This document shows positions 16,159 to 24,130 of a DNA stretch of 64,000 nt, piece by piece. Position numbers and translations under genes: made by a program. Position 1 is the first letter of the stretch. Each line of letters begins with the position of its first letter. The notes below the pieces were generated by a model that was not told where the DNA came from, ran no database searches, and worked only from the letters and a program-made list of their open reading frames with translations. Origin of the DNA: Anderseniella sp964390445 (lineage in GTDB: Bacteria > Pseudomonadota > Alphaproteobacteria > Rhizobiales > Aestuariivirgaceae); contig CAYMJJ010000001.1 of the NCBI GenBank assembly GCA_964390445.1, positions 1 to 64,000 of the forward strand. The letters are read 5' to 3'.

Positions 16159-17205
16159 ATGAGCTACTCAATTGCAGTCGTCGGTGCTACCGGCAACGTC
16201 GGCATGGAGATGATGAACATCCTCGCAGAGCGCGAGTTCCCGGTCTCGAAGCTGCACGCCATCGCCTCACGCCGTTCGGTTGGGCGTGAAGTGTCGTTCG
16301 GTGACCGCACGGTGAAGTGCGAAGACCTCGAAACCTTCGATTTCTCCAAGGTCGACTTCGTGCTGATGTCGGCGGGCGGTGCCATCTCCAAGGAATGGTC
16401 GCCGAAGATCGGCCGCACCGGCGCCATCGTCATCGACAACTCGTCGGCCTGGCGTTACGACCAGGACGTGCCGCTCATCGTGCCGGAAGTGAACGCCCAC
16501 GTGCTCGAAGCCTACATGGCGCGCACCGAGCGCAAGAACATCATCGCCAACCCCAATTGCTCGACCGCTCAGCTTGTCGTGGCGCTGAAGCCGCTGCATG
16601 ACGCAGCAAAAATCAAGCGCGTCGTCGTGGCCACCTATCAGTCCGTGTCGGGTGCCGGCAAGGAGGCAATGGACGAACTGTGGACGCAGACCAAGGGCAT
16701 CTTCGTCACTGATGCTCCGACGCCGCAAAAGTTCACCAAGCAGATCGCCTTCAACGTCATTCCGCACATCGACGTGTTCATGGATTCAGGTGACACCAAG
16801 GAAGAGTGGAAGATGGTCGTCGAGACCAAGAAGATCCTCGATCCCAAGATCAAGCTCACCGCGACCTGCGTCCGGGTGCCGGTGTTCGTGGGTCACTCGG
16901 AAGCCGTCAACATCGAGTTTGAACGCCCCATCAGCGCTGATGAGGCCCGGGACATCCTGCGCGAGTCGCCCGGCGTGCTGGTCATCGACAAGCGCGAGGA
17001 CGGCGGCTACGTGACACCGGTCGAGTGCGTCGGAGACTATGCCACCTTCGTGTCGCGCATCCGCGAGGATGCCACCATCGACAACGGCCTGAACCTGTGG
17101 TGCGTGTCGGACAATTTGCGCAAGGGCGCTGCCCTCAACACGGTCCAGATCGCTGAAACGCTGATCAATCGCGGCCTCGTCAAGCCGCGCGCCGAAGCCG
17201 CCTGA
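16159..17205 (+). CDS. asd: aspartate-semialdehyde dehydrogenase
   Basis: Encodes 348 residues. Reduces aspartyl phosphate to aspartate semialdehyde for lysine/diaminopimelate, threonine and methionine synthesis. The NADP motif is VVGATGNVGMEMM; the active-site Cys is C134 in NPNCSTAQLV; YQSVSGAGKEAMDEL and VRVPVFVGHSEAVNIEF carry later active-site residues. The ATG at 16159 follows AAGAGAG. Upstream is a foldable leader; downstream is a hairpin shared with the convergent DUF4188 gene. Confidence 0.97.
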   Translation: MSYSIAVVGATGNVGMEMMNILAEREFPVSKLHAIASRRSVGREVSFGDRTVKCEDLETFDFSKVDFVLMSAGGAISKEWSPKIGRTGAIVIDNSSAWRYDQDVPLIVPEVNAHVLEAYMARTERKNIIANPNCSTAQLVVALKPLHDAAKIKRVVVATYQSVSGAGKEAMDELWTQTKGIFVTDAPTPQKFTKQIAFNVIPHIDVFMDSGDTKEEWKMVVETKKILDPKIKLTATCVRVPVFVGHSEAVNIEFERPISADEARDILRESPGVLVIDKREDGGYVTPVECVGDYATFVSRIREDATIDNGLNLWCVSDNLRKGAALNTVQIAETLINRGLVKPRAEAA

Positions 17206-17221
17206 GCCGTCATTGCAAACC

Positions 17222-17255
17222 GTGAGCCCCGGGCGTGTGAACCCCGGGGGCTTAC
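17222..17255. terminator. GC-rich hairpin between convergent asd and DUF4188 gene
   Basis: GTGAGCCCCGGG (17222-17233) pairs with CCCCGGGGGCTTAC (17242-17255) with one wobble and a bulge. It contains the TAA stop of the DUF4188 gene. No clear T tract on either strand. Confidence 0.45.
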
Positions 17256-17779
17256 GGCCCTGATCCACCGTCGCGCCGTCCGCGCGCGGCCTCCCGCGAA
17301 CCCTGGATCTGCTCGGCGTCGAACACCTTGCCCAGGCCAAACGACGGCATGTTGACATAGATCGACTCCCACTTGCCCGGATCGATCTCGTAGGTTTCGT
17401 GCCACACCCCGACGTCGGGCGAGGTTCCCCGCAAGCGGTTGAACTTCGCCCAGGCCGGCAGGTGCAGGTGATCGGGGTTGCGGGCATAGGCCTCGAGGCT
17501 GTCGAAGTCCTTCCAGTATTGCACGCAGATGATGGTGCGGCCGATCCAGACGTCGCCGCCCAGGTAGCCAAGGTGCGGTTGCCGCGACAGTTCACGCAGC
17601 ATGTTCGGCATGGTGGGCAACACAGGTGCCCAGGTCCACGGCTTCCACAACGTGTTGATGCGCATGCCGATCAGGAACAGCACGAATGGCTTGTCGCGAC
17701 TTGCAGTCCAGCGCCCCGGACGCACTTGCCGGAACAGGTCCGGGCGCACCCCTGTCACTTGCTCGATGCTGTCAGCCAT
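17252..17779 (-). CDS. DUF4188 family protein (monooxygenase-like)
   Basis: Encodes 175 residues. The opening with RWTASRDKPFVLFLIGMRIN and the later WIGRTIICVQYWKDFDSLEAYARN are typical of the DUF4188 family, a ferredoxin-like alpha/beta fold related to antibiotic-biosynthesis monooxygenases; function unproven. Its ATG at 17779 overlaps the htpG stop (17772-17774), so translation is coupled to htpG and the gene should be heat-induced with it (inference). Confidence 0.8.
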   Translation of the reverse strand: MADSIEQVTGVRPDLFRQVRPGRWTASRDKPFVLFLIGMRINTLWKPWTWAPVLPTMPNMLRELSRQPHLGYLGGDVWIGRTIICVQYWKDFDSLEAYARNPDHLHLPAWAKFNRLRGTSPDVGVWHETYEIDPGKWESIYVNMPSFGLGKVFDAEQIQGSREAARGRRDGGSGP

Positions 17780-19667
17780 ATACCTGCTGCATGAGTTTCG
17801 ACAGCCGCCCGGCAAAACCTGCCGGGTCCTGTGGAGCCTCACCTTCCAGGATCAGCGCCTGGTCGAGCAGCAGGTCTGCCGCGTCCGACACATCCTCGCC
17901 TTTCGCGTGACGCTCAGCCAGCCGGGCGATCAGCGCATGGCCGGCGTTCACTTCAAGTACGGGTGCAGAAATGCTGGTCTGGCCGTGCTGGCGCGCGAGA
18001 TACTTCTCCAGCGTGCGGTCAAAGCCGTGCTCACCGGCGGTAATGCACACCGGCGACGACGTCAGCCGCTTCGATTGCCGGACATCCTGCACCTTGTCGC
18101 CCAGCGCAGCCTTCAGCGCGGCCAGCAGGCCGGCGGTTGCCGCATCGTCCGTGCCGGGCTTGTCCTCGTCCCTGTCCAACGGTGCAATCAGGTCGAGATC
18201 GGCCGAGCCTTGTGTGACCGAGGTGAACGGTTTGCCATCATAGCCCAGCGCAGTGCGCACCCAGAAGGCATCGATCGGGTCGGTCAGCAACAGCACCTCG
18301 ATGCCGCGCGACTTGTAGCCTTCAAGCTGCGGGCTGAGCTCTATCTTCGCAACATCCTCACCGGTCAGGTAGTAGATCGCCGTCTGGTTTTCCTTCATGC
18401 GGGCCACGTAGTCGGCCAGCGTCACGGTTTCGGCACCCTCGCTCGCCGTGGACCGGAACCGGCAGATCTCGTAAAGGCCGTCGCGCCGCTCCATGTCTTC
18501 GTAGAGGCCCTCCTTGATCACCGGGCCAAACGCTGCCCAGATCCTGTCGAAGGCTTCAGGCTTCTTGTCGGCGCACTTTTTCAGTTCGCCCAGCACCCGC
18601 TTGGTCACGGCAGCCCGGATGGCATGGACGGTCGGATTGTCCTGCAACATTTCACGGCTGATGTTGAGGGGCATGTCCTCGCTGTCGATCACGCCGCGCA
18701 CGAAGCGCAGCCACGACGGCAGCATGTCTGCCTCGTCGGTGATGAACACCCGGCGCACGTACAGCTTCTGGCGGCCCTTGCGCTCCGGATCGAACAGGTC
18801 GAACGGCTTCTCTCCCGGCACGTACAGCAGCACCGAGTACTCGTGGCGGCCTTCCGCCTTGTAATGAATGGTCAGCGCCGGATCGCCATACATGCCGGCA
18901 ACGTGGGCGAAAAATTCGCGGTGCTGCTCATCGCTCACCTCAGACTTGGGCCTGGTCCAGATGGCACTGCCGGAATTGAGCTGCCGGTCGCCCAGATAAA
19001 TCGGGTGGCTGACGTGATCGGAATAGGTGCGCACGATGTGCTCAAGCCGTGGGTCGTCCAGGAACTCTTTCGCGTCCTTGCGCAACGACAGCCTGATGCT
19101 CGTGCCGCGCACGGGCGCATCGTCGCCATCGTAGGCGTCAACGGTAAATGTACCGGTGCCGTCCGAGCTCCAGATGTTTGCTTTCTTTGCACCGGCCTTG
19201 CGCGAGATCACGTCGACGTGGCCAGCAATCATGAAGGCCGAGTAGAATCCCACGCCGAACTGGCCGATCAACTGGACGTCGTCTCCACCGCCCTTGCCTT
19301 TGGTTTTTTCCTTGCCGTCTTCAAGCTGTTCCATGAACGCTTGCGTACCGGAGCGCGCAATGGTGCCGAGATTGTCCGTCAACTCCTTCGCATCCATGCC
19401 GATGCCGGTATCGGATATGGTGAGCAGGCTGGCCTTCTTGTCGACGTTGATATCGATGCGCAGCTCACCGCCATCGGCCATCAGCTTGTCGTTGCGTTGC
19501 GCTTCGTAGCGCAGCTTGTCACAGGCGTCGGATGCATTGGAAATCAGTTCGCGCAGGAAAACCTCGCGCTCGGAATAGACCGAATGCACCATCAGGTGCA
19601 GCAGCTTGGCGACCTCTGCCTGGAACTGTTTCGGCTTTGCGGTCGCGACGGCTTCAGCTTTCGCCAT
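17772..19667 (-). CDS. htpG: Hsp90-family chaperone HtpG
   Basis: Encodes 631 residues, the normal bacterial Hsp90 length. The N-terminal GHKL ATPase shows FLRELISNASDACDKLRY, DTGIGMDAKEL and the lid GQFGVGFYSAFM; the middle domain has LPSWLRFVRGVIDSEDMPLNISRE (in two parts), and a C-terminal dimerisation domain follows. It folds and protects client proteins in the cytosol. GAGGAGG lies about ten bases before the ATG, and a sigma-32-type promoter lies about 57 bp upstream. Confidence 0.97.
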   Translation of the reverse strand: MAKAEAVATAKPKQFQAEVAKLLHLMVHSVYSEREVFLRELISNASDACDKLRYEAQRNDKLMADGGELRIDINVDKKASLLTISDTGIGMDAKELTDNLGTIARSGTQAFMEQLEDGKEKTKGKGGGDDVQLIGQFGVGFYSAFMIAGHVDVISRKAGAKKANIWSSDGTGTFTVDAYDGDDAPVRGTSIRLSLRKDAKEFLDDPRLEHIVRTYSDHVSHPIYLGDRQLNSGSAIWTRPKSEVSDEQHREFFAHVAGMYGDPALTIHYKAEGRHEYSVLLYVPGEKPFDLFDPERKGRQKLYVRRVFITDEADMLPSWLRFVRGVIDSEDMPLNISREMLQDNPTVHAIRAAVTKRVLGELKKCADKKPEAFDRIWAAFGPVIKEGLYEDMERRDGLYEICRFRSTASEGAETVTLADYVARMKENQTAIYYLTGEDVAKIELSPQLEGYKSRGIEVLLLTDPIDAFWVRTALGYDGKPFTSVTQGSADLDLIAPLDRDEDKPGTDDAATAGLLAALKAALGDKVQDVRQSKRLTSSPVCITAGEHGFDRTLEKYLARQHGQTSISAPVLEVNAGHALIARLAERHAKGEDVSDAADLLLDQALILEGEAPQDPAGFAGRLSKLMQQVYG

Positions 19668-19723
19668 GGCCTTCTTGCCTCCTCAAGACCCCGGACGGGG
19701 TACACAGTGATTCGATGACCGGG

Positions 19724-19752
19724 ATATTGGGGACTTGGCCAGCCAGATCAAG
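19724..19752 (-). promoter_or_regulatory. heat-shock (RpoH/sigma-32) promoter of htpG
   Basis: On the minus strand the sequence reads CTTGAT, 14 bases, CCCCAATAT, close to the sigma-32 pattern CTTGAA-N13-15-CCCCATNT. The -10 lies 57 bases ahead of the htpG ATG, leaving room for a short leader with the ribosome site. Promoter strength is not known. Confidence 0.6.
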
Positions 19753-19898
19753 ATCAAGGTGGGCACATGCAAGCAGCCGATGCAAAAGAAAACGGCGGCC
19801 TGGTGAGGGTCCGCCGGATGACGAGTACTTACTTGCGATTGTACCGGTTTTGAGCGCCGGTTGCCGCCATCGCTACTTACTCACTAACAGATTGAAAG

Positions 19899-19968
19899 AG
19901 GTCCGGCTCCTAATGCGCCACGGGGGGCTGGGGGGCTGAGATATCCGAAACGGTTCAGAGCCGGACCT
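19899..19968. repeat. 11-bp inverted repeat enclosing a G-rich loop
   Basis: AGGTCCGGCTC (19899-19909) is perfectly complementary to GAGCCGGACCT (19958-19968), separated by 48 bases with two G6 tracts (CGGGGGGCTGGGGGGC). It sits in the 457-bp gap 19668-20124 between htpG and the DUF2794 gene. I see no convincing protein gene or tRNA there. It may be a small structured RNA or a long-loop terminator. No Rfam family recognised. Confidence 0.35.
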
Positions 19969-20124
19969 TGAGGCAACGAATGCAGATTGACTCGTCTTAT
20001 AGTCGATTCTTTGAAGGCTTTATGGCTGGAATTGGGCATCTGCCGTGAACGGAGTGTCCAGCGAATACCCCTGCAAGTGCCAAGCGGATGGGTTGAAACC
20101 ACTCTCAAATGACGCCAAGATGAC

Positions 20125-20562
20125 ATGTGTTCCGTTTATCCACCGTCAGGATTGCAGTTGACCGAAGAGCCTGAGATTGTCGCGCTGCGCACCCGCAAGC
20201 AATGGCAGGACGCAGACCCGCCAGACACCGGCCAAGCCCAGCAAGCGGTGGCACCCGTTGCCCCGCAGGTGGTGTTCAACCGCGTCGAACTGGCGACAAT
20301 CCTCAACCTGTACGGGACCAAGGTCGCGTCCGGCGAATGGCGCGACTATGCCATCGACTTCAACCGCGAGCGTGCAGTGTTTGCAGTCTACCGGCGCGCG
20401 TCGGAATTGCCGCTGTACCGCATAGAGAAGACCCCGAGGCTTGCCCGCAGGCAGGGCGCCTATGCCGTTACCACCACCGGCGGCCAGATCCTGCGGCGTG
20501 GCCATGACCTAGCGCAGGTGCTGAAAGTGCTGTTGAAAAAGCCGAAGCTGGTGGGTGCCTAG
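20125..20562 (+). CDS. DUF2794 family protein
   Basis: Encodes 145 residues. VVFNRVELATILNLYG, GEWRDYAIDF, RRASELPLYRIEK and ARRQGAYAVTTTGGQILRRGHDL are the conserved segments of DUF2794, a small cytosolic family found almost only in alphaproteobacteria and without known function. A TTG at 20158 is an alternative start that would remove eleven variable residues. Its last four bases overlap the convergent DUF992 gene. Confidence 0.85.
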   Translation: MCSVYPPSGLQLTEEPEIVALRTRKQWQDADPPDTGQAQQAVAPVAPQVVFNRVELATILNLYGTKVASGEWRDYAIDFNRERAVFAVYRRASELPLYRIEKTPRLARRQGAYAVTTTGGQILRRGHDLAQVLKVLLKKPKLVGA

Positions 20563-21035
20563 CGCACCAGGCGCAACCTGAAACGCAAGGCACCTGCCGT
20601 CACGTTGACGCTTCCGGTCTGAACTTGCGTGCCCACCGGCGACAGGGCGATGTTCTCTGGCCCGCCGCCGACGATGTTGCCCCCCACGCCGCTGCCGATG
20701 GCCCCTTCGACCGTCAGTCCGCCATAACTGCCTTCAAGCCCGCCACGCCGCACCCGGCCCGAGCGCGAATAGACGTCCCAGTGCATCACAGTGCGGTCGA
20801 AGACGCCCCACTCGATGCCGTATTTGCGCAATGTACCACTGTAGTGCTGCATTCGCCGGCCGGGCTGGCGCAACCGGCACCGCATTGGCCGCGCCGAGCC
20901 GAAGTGCAATGCCGCATCGGGTTTGGACACCACGCAGGTCAACTTGCCCGCTCTGGTGAAATCAGCGCTCGCGCTGGCCGGCGCAACCACCAGCGATGCC
21001 ACTACCAATGTTGCCAGGGATGAAATCTGCCTCAT
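20559..21035 (-). CDS. DUF992 family exported protein
   Basis: Encodes 158 residues with a signal peptide (MRQISSLATLVVASLVVAPASASA, cut near residue 24). The mature part has the DUF992 pattern GKLTCVVSKP...MRCRL with two Cys likely to form a disulfide, and the glycine-rich GAIGSGVGGNIVGGGPENIAL repeat. It is a periplasmic family of unknown role in alphaproteobacteria. Convergent with the DUF2794 gene. Confidence 0.85.
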   Translation of the reverse strand: MRQISSLATLVVASLVVAPASASADFTRAGKLTCVVSKPDAALHFGSARPMRCRLRQPGRRMQHYSGTLRKYGIEWGVFDRTVMHWDVYSRSGRVRRGGLEGSYGGLTVEGAIGSGVGGNIVGGGPENIALSPVGTQVQTGSVNVTAGALRFRLRLVR

Positions 21036-21058
21036 TTAATGCCGCCTTCCGGAATCAA

Positions 21059-21092
21059 AAACCCCCGTGAAACAGGTGTCCCACGGGGGTTT
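21059..21092 (-). terminator. intrinsic terminator of the YccA-type gene
   Basis: AAACCCCCGTG (21059-21069) and CACGGGGGTTT (21082-21092) form an 11-base stem. On the minus strand the stem is followed by TTTTTGATT, a good T tract. It lies 24 bases past the stop of the YccA-type gene and before the DUF992 gene. Confidence 0.85.
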
Positions 21093-21115
21093 GAAAATTC
21101 TGTGGCGAGATGCGG

Positions 21116-21841
21116 TTATTCAGAGCGCATGATGCCGAGAATATTCAGGATGTGGATGAACAGCGTCACGAAGCTGCCGTACAGCATGAACGCGCCAAAG
21201 ATCGACTTCGAGCGGGCCACCGCCGTGCCGTCGCCTTCCACGTACATTTCCTTGATCATCTGCGTTTCGTAGGCAGTGATGCCGGCAAACAGCAGGACCA
21301 CGACGATCGAGGTGATCAGGCTCATGAAGGTGGAGCCGATGAAGATGGCGTTTACGACCATGGCAATGATGATGCCGATGGTTGCGATCATGAAGAACGT
21401 GCCAAACGCTGACAGGTTACGCTTCGTGACGTAGCCGAACAGGCTGGTCGCACCGAATGTGGCTGCAGCGATGAAGAAGGCCCGTGCCACCATGCCCGGA
21501 TCAACGGCCATGTAGGCCCCGACCATGGGTGCAATGCCGAAGCCCCACAGCGCACAGTAGCCCCAGAAGGCGCCTTGTGCGGCAAGCGTGCTGTTCGAGA
21601 AGATCAGCCGCGGGGCCAGGAAGCCCATGCCGATGATACCGATGAAGAACACCCACTTCAGCGACACCGACAACGCCAGCAGCGCCGGCGTTGCAGCCAC
21701 GAACAAGGTGATGATGGCCGTCGCAGCCACACCGAGCGCCATGTAGTTGTAGACGCCAAGCATGTATGAGCGCAGGCCCTGATCAATCTCCGCTTCGCGG
21801 CCCCGGGCCGGTGCGGTTGATTGGTAACGAAGGTCGGCCAT
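21116..21841 (-). CDS. Bax inhibitor-1/YccA family membrane protein
   Basis: Encodes 241 residues with about seven transmembrane helices. The family marker is ITAYETQMIKEMY near the C-terminus, with GSFVTLFIHILNILGIMR at the end. Members are inner-membrane proteins linked to calcium/proton leak (YetJ) and to FtsH regulation (YccA). GGGAG precedes the ATG on the minus strand. Homologues in Rhizobiales can carry the ybhL RNA motif upstream; the leader here (21842-21955) has a pair of direct repeats but I cannot confirm that motif. Confidence 0.9.
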   Translation of the reverse strand: MADLRYQSTAPARGREAEIDQGLRSYMLGVYNYMALGVAATAIITLFVAATPALLALSVSLKWVFFIGIIGMGFLAPRLIFSNSTLAAQGAFWGYCALWGFGIAPMVGAYMAVDPGMVARAFFIAAATFGATSLFGYVTKRNLSAFGTFFMIATIGIIIAMVVNAIFIGSTFMSLITSIVVVLLFAGITAYETQMIKEMYVEGDGTAVARSKSIFGAFMLYGSFVTLFIHILNILGIMRSE

Positions 21842-21930
21842 TTGAGAAAACTCCCTAAGGTTGGATTACGGTGTGGAATATGGGCACAAACGCCAAACCT
21901 GACAAGCACGGTACACATTACAGATCGGTT

Positions 21931-21960
21931 AGGTTAACGCAGCAAACCAGTCAGGTTAAC
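21931..21960 (-). repeat. paired GTTAACCT direct repeats
   Basis: On the minus strand GTTAACCT occurs twice, at 21953-21960 and 21931-21938, exactly 22 bases apart (two helical turns). The pair lies between the pterin dehydratase stop and the YccA-type gene start, so it may be an activator site or simply part of the leader. Confidence 0.3.
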
Positions 21961-22246
21961 TCGCTGCCTTGTCCATGAAACGGGCCAGCTTGATGTCGAG
22001 CGCGGTCAGCCCGTCTGCGTCATGGGTGGACAACGTAACCTCAACCGTCTTGTAGACATTGCTCCATTCGGGGTGATGATCAAGCTTTTCTGCCATCATG
22101 GCAACCCGGCTCATCCATCCGAACGCCTCGTTGAAGTTGCGGAATACGAACGTCTTGGAGATGGCATCACGCCCGGAAACCTGCGTCCAGCCTGGAAGCG
22201 TCGCCAGCGCCTCGTCGCGTTCTTCGCCTTGAAGTTTTTCTGCCAT
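21956..22246 (-). CDS. 4a-hydroxytetrahydrobiopterin dehydratase (PCD/DCoH)
   Basis: Encodes 96 residues, the standard size of pterin-4a-carbinolamine dehydratase. The active-site motif EKLDHHPEWSNVYKTVEV carries the His-His-Pro-x-Trp core and is followed by a His in STHDADGLT. It recycles the carbinolamine formed by aromatic amino-acid hydroxylases. No phenylalanine hydroxylase is nearby. Start at 22246 follows GGAGA; the longer upstream frame lacks family similarity. Divergent from the phosphatase gene. Confidence 0.93.
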   Translation of the reverse strand: MAEKLQGEERDEALATLPGWTQVSGRDAISKTFVFRNFNEAFGWMSRVAMMAEKLDHHPEWSNVYKTVEVTLSTHDADGLTALDIKLARFMDKAAS

Positions 22247-22311
22247 TGCGGATGATCTCCCTATTAAAGCGTGTGTATCACCAATGTATGTCAACCGGAC
22301 CCGTTCCACCC

Positions 22312-22782
22312 ATGAAATCACTGCTTGTCGTCTGCCTTGGAAACATCTGCCGCTCACCGATGGCCGAAGGGGCCGTTCGCAAGGCACTGGATGATGCTGG
22401 ATTGCACCATGTGAGTGTCGACAGTGCCGGCACCAGTGCCTGGCACGACGGCGCCGGACCAGACCCGCGCGCGGTCAAGGCTGCCATGATGCGCGACATC
22501 GACATAGCCCACCAGCGGGCCCGGCAGGTAACGCCGCAGGATTTTGGCAAGTTTGACATGATACTCGCCATGGACGGCCAGAACTACGCCCGGCTCAAGG
22601 CCATGCAGCCTGAAGACAGCACTGCCGTGATTCGCATGTTCCTCGAATTTGCAGGCGAACTGCCGGTGCGCGAAGTGCCGGATCCCTATTATGGCCACGA
22701 GGAAGGCTTCGACCACGCGCTCGACCTGATCGAACTGGCCGCGCGCGGCCTCGTTGCTCACATCGCCCGCGCCAGCGGGTAG
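22312..22782 (+). CDS. low-molecular-weight protein tyrosine phosphatase
   Basis: Encodes 156 residues. The CX5R P-loop is C8-LGNIC-R14 (VVCLGNICRSPMAEG) and the general acid is D124 (VPDPYYG), so the catalytic set is complete. It hydrolyses phosphotyrosine on proteins or small molecules. The ATG at 22288 would add eight residues and cannot be excluded. The 3' end overlaps the convergent RNA phosphodiesterase gene by 25 bases. Confidence 0.92.
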   Translation: MKSLLVVCLGNICRSPMAEGAVRKALDDAGLHHVSVDSAGTSAWHDGAGPDPRAVKAAMMRDIDIAHQRARQVTPQDFGKFDMILAMDGQNYARLKAMQPEDSTAVIRMFLEFAGELPVREVPDPYYGHEEGFDHALDLIELAARGLVAHIARASG

Positions 22783-23303
22783 ACCTCTTCGCGCCCATAT
22801 GGCCCGCCGCCACGCGAAGCTCGCGAGGAAAACAGCACGAAATGGTTCACCTCGAAGGTTCGCGAGCGGTACAGGTTGTGACTGTGGGCAAACGACAGCG
22901 CCTGGCGCGGATCGGCATTGCGCAGGCGGGCCAGCGTGACGTGCGGCACGAACTTGCGTGGTTCGGGCGGCAGGCCGAGCGATTGGCACACCCGCTCGTG
23001 CATCGCCTGGAGCCGGCGCAGGTCGGGACTTTCCTCAACCCTCGCATAAAGTGAATGCGGTTTCTTCGAGCCGAACACCCCGACGCCGGCCAGAGAGATC
23101 GTAAACGGCGGCATCGCCACCACCCGGCTCAGTTCGTCAGCCAGGTCAGCCGCCATCCGCTCGGGGATATCGCCGGCAAACCGCAATGTCAGGTGATAGC
23201 TGTCCGGATCGATCCAGCGGGCACCTTCTATGCCACCTCGCATGATGGACAGGTCAAGCGCCACGTCCGGTGGCAATTCTACGCCGGTAAACAGTCGAGG
23301 CAT
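22758..23303 (-). CDS. thpR: RNA 2',3'-cyclic phosphodiesterase (2H family)
   Basis: Encodes 181 residues. Two HxTx motifs are visible, H37-L-T39 (SYHLTLRF) and H121-V-T123 (VPHVTLARL), spaced as in the LigT/ThpR 2H phosphoesterases. It opens terminal 2',3'-cyclic phosphates on RNA in vitro; the cellular role is unclear. Opening MPRLFTGVELP is canonical. Confidence 0.92.
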   Translation of the reverse strand: MPRLFTGVELPPDVALDLSIMRGGIEGARWIDPDSYHLTLRFAGDIPERMAADLADELSRVVAMPPFTISLAGVGVFGSKKPHSLYARVEESPDLRRLQAMHERVCQSLGLPPEPRKFVPHVTLARLRNADPRQALSFAHSHNLYRSRTFEVNHFVLFSSRASRGGGPYGREEVYPLARAM

Positions 23304-23389
23304 GATGAGGCCCTCCCGTCTTTGCTGCGCGAATCAGGCTGCAGAATCAAGGCTAGCCGCCCATGCATGACAGCTGCAAGACATCGCGT

Positions 23390-24013
23390 TCATGAGCCTT
23401 CTCGCTTCAGCAATTCCGCCACTTGCGGTGCAATCCGGTCGACGATGACGCCGATCCCTTCAGCGTTCGGATGCATGCCATCAGCCTGGTTGAAGCGCGC
23501 CTCGCCTGCCACGCCATCCAGAAAGAATGGATAGAGCGGCACCTCGTGCCGGGCTGCCAGTTCGGCATAGATCGGGTTGAACGCCCGGCCATAGTCCTCG
23601 CCCATGTTCGGCGGCGCGATCATGCCCGCCAGCAGCACCGGAATGTTGCGGGCCTTGAGCCGTTCGAGCATGGCATCGAGGTTAGCCCTGGTCTGTTCGG
23701 GTGCCACGCCGCGCAACGCGTCGTTAGCACCCAATTCAAGAATGACCAGTGTCGTGCCATCGGGCACCGACCAGTCCAGCCGGGCAAGGCCACCCTTGCT
23801 GGTGTCGCCGGACACGCCTGCATTGATCACCTCGACGTCCAGCCCGTCAGCCCTGAGGCGTTCCTGCAACCGGTCGGTAAAGCCGTCACCGGACGCCAGC
23901 CCGTAGCCCGCGGTCAGGCTGTCGCCAAGTGCTACAATCCTTTGCGATTCGGTCGCAGAGACCGGCATGGCAGCCGCGAGACAGATCAGTACAACAGCGA
24001 CAATTCGGAGCAT
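23390..24013 (-). CDS. SGNH/GDSL arylesterase, TesA-like
   Basis: Encodes 207 residues with a signal peptide (MLRIVAVVLICLAAAMPVSA). The nucleophile is S32 in VALGDSLTAGYG, the oxyanion Gly and Asn follow in INAGVSGDT and LELGANDALRG, and the catalytic Asp178-x-x-His181 is in DGMHPNAEG. A periplasmic lipolytic enzyme of the thioesterase I/arylesterase type. Divergent from the ABC genes at 24131 and 24864; the same tesA-ybbA-ybbP head-to-head layout is conserved across proteobacteria, suggesting a joint role. Confidence 0.92.
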   Translation of the reverse strand: MLRIVAVVLICLAAAMPVSATESQRIVALGDSLTAGYGLASGDGFTDRLQERLRADGLDVEVINAGVSGDTSKGGLARLDWSVPDGTTLVILELGANDALRGVAPEQTRANLDAMLERLKARNIPVLLAGMIAPPNMGEDYGRAFNPIYAELAARHEVPLYPFFLDGVAGEARFNQADGMHPNAEGIGVIVDRIAPQVAELLKREGS

Positions 24014-24130
24014 GGCGTCGGAAACCTTTGAACTTTTGCGTCTAGTGCATACATAGAAACGTCCCATGCCTGCTGCAAGTTGCAAGGCTCCCGTCACCTG
24101 CCCGCCCGATACTGGAAGGTTTACACACAT

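Noticed and set aside
17601..19718. A 705-codon open frame antisense to htpG
   Set aside because: It mirrors the htpG codon pattern, has no recognisable domain, and lies wholly opposite a clear Hsp90 gene; GC-rich codon bias creates such frames.
19884..20126. 80-codon minus-strand frame in the htpG-DUF2794 gap
   Set aside because: Composition is unlike a protein and it runs through the inverted repeat; no start signal.
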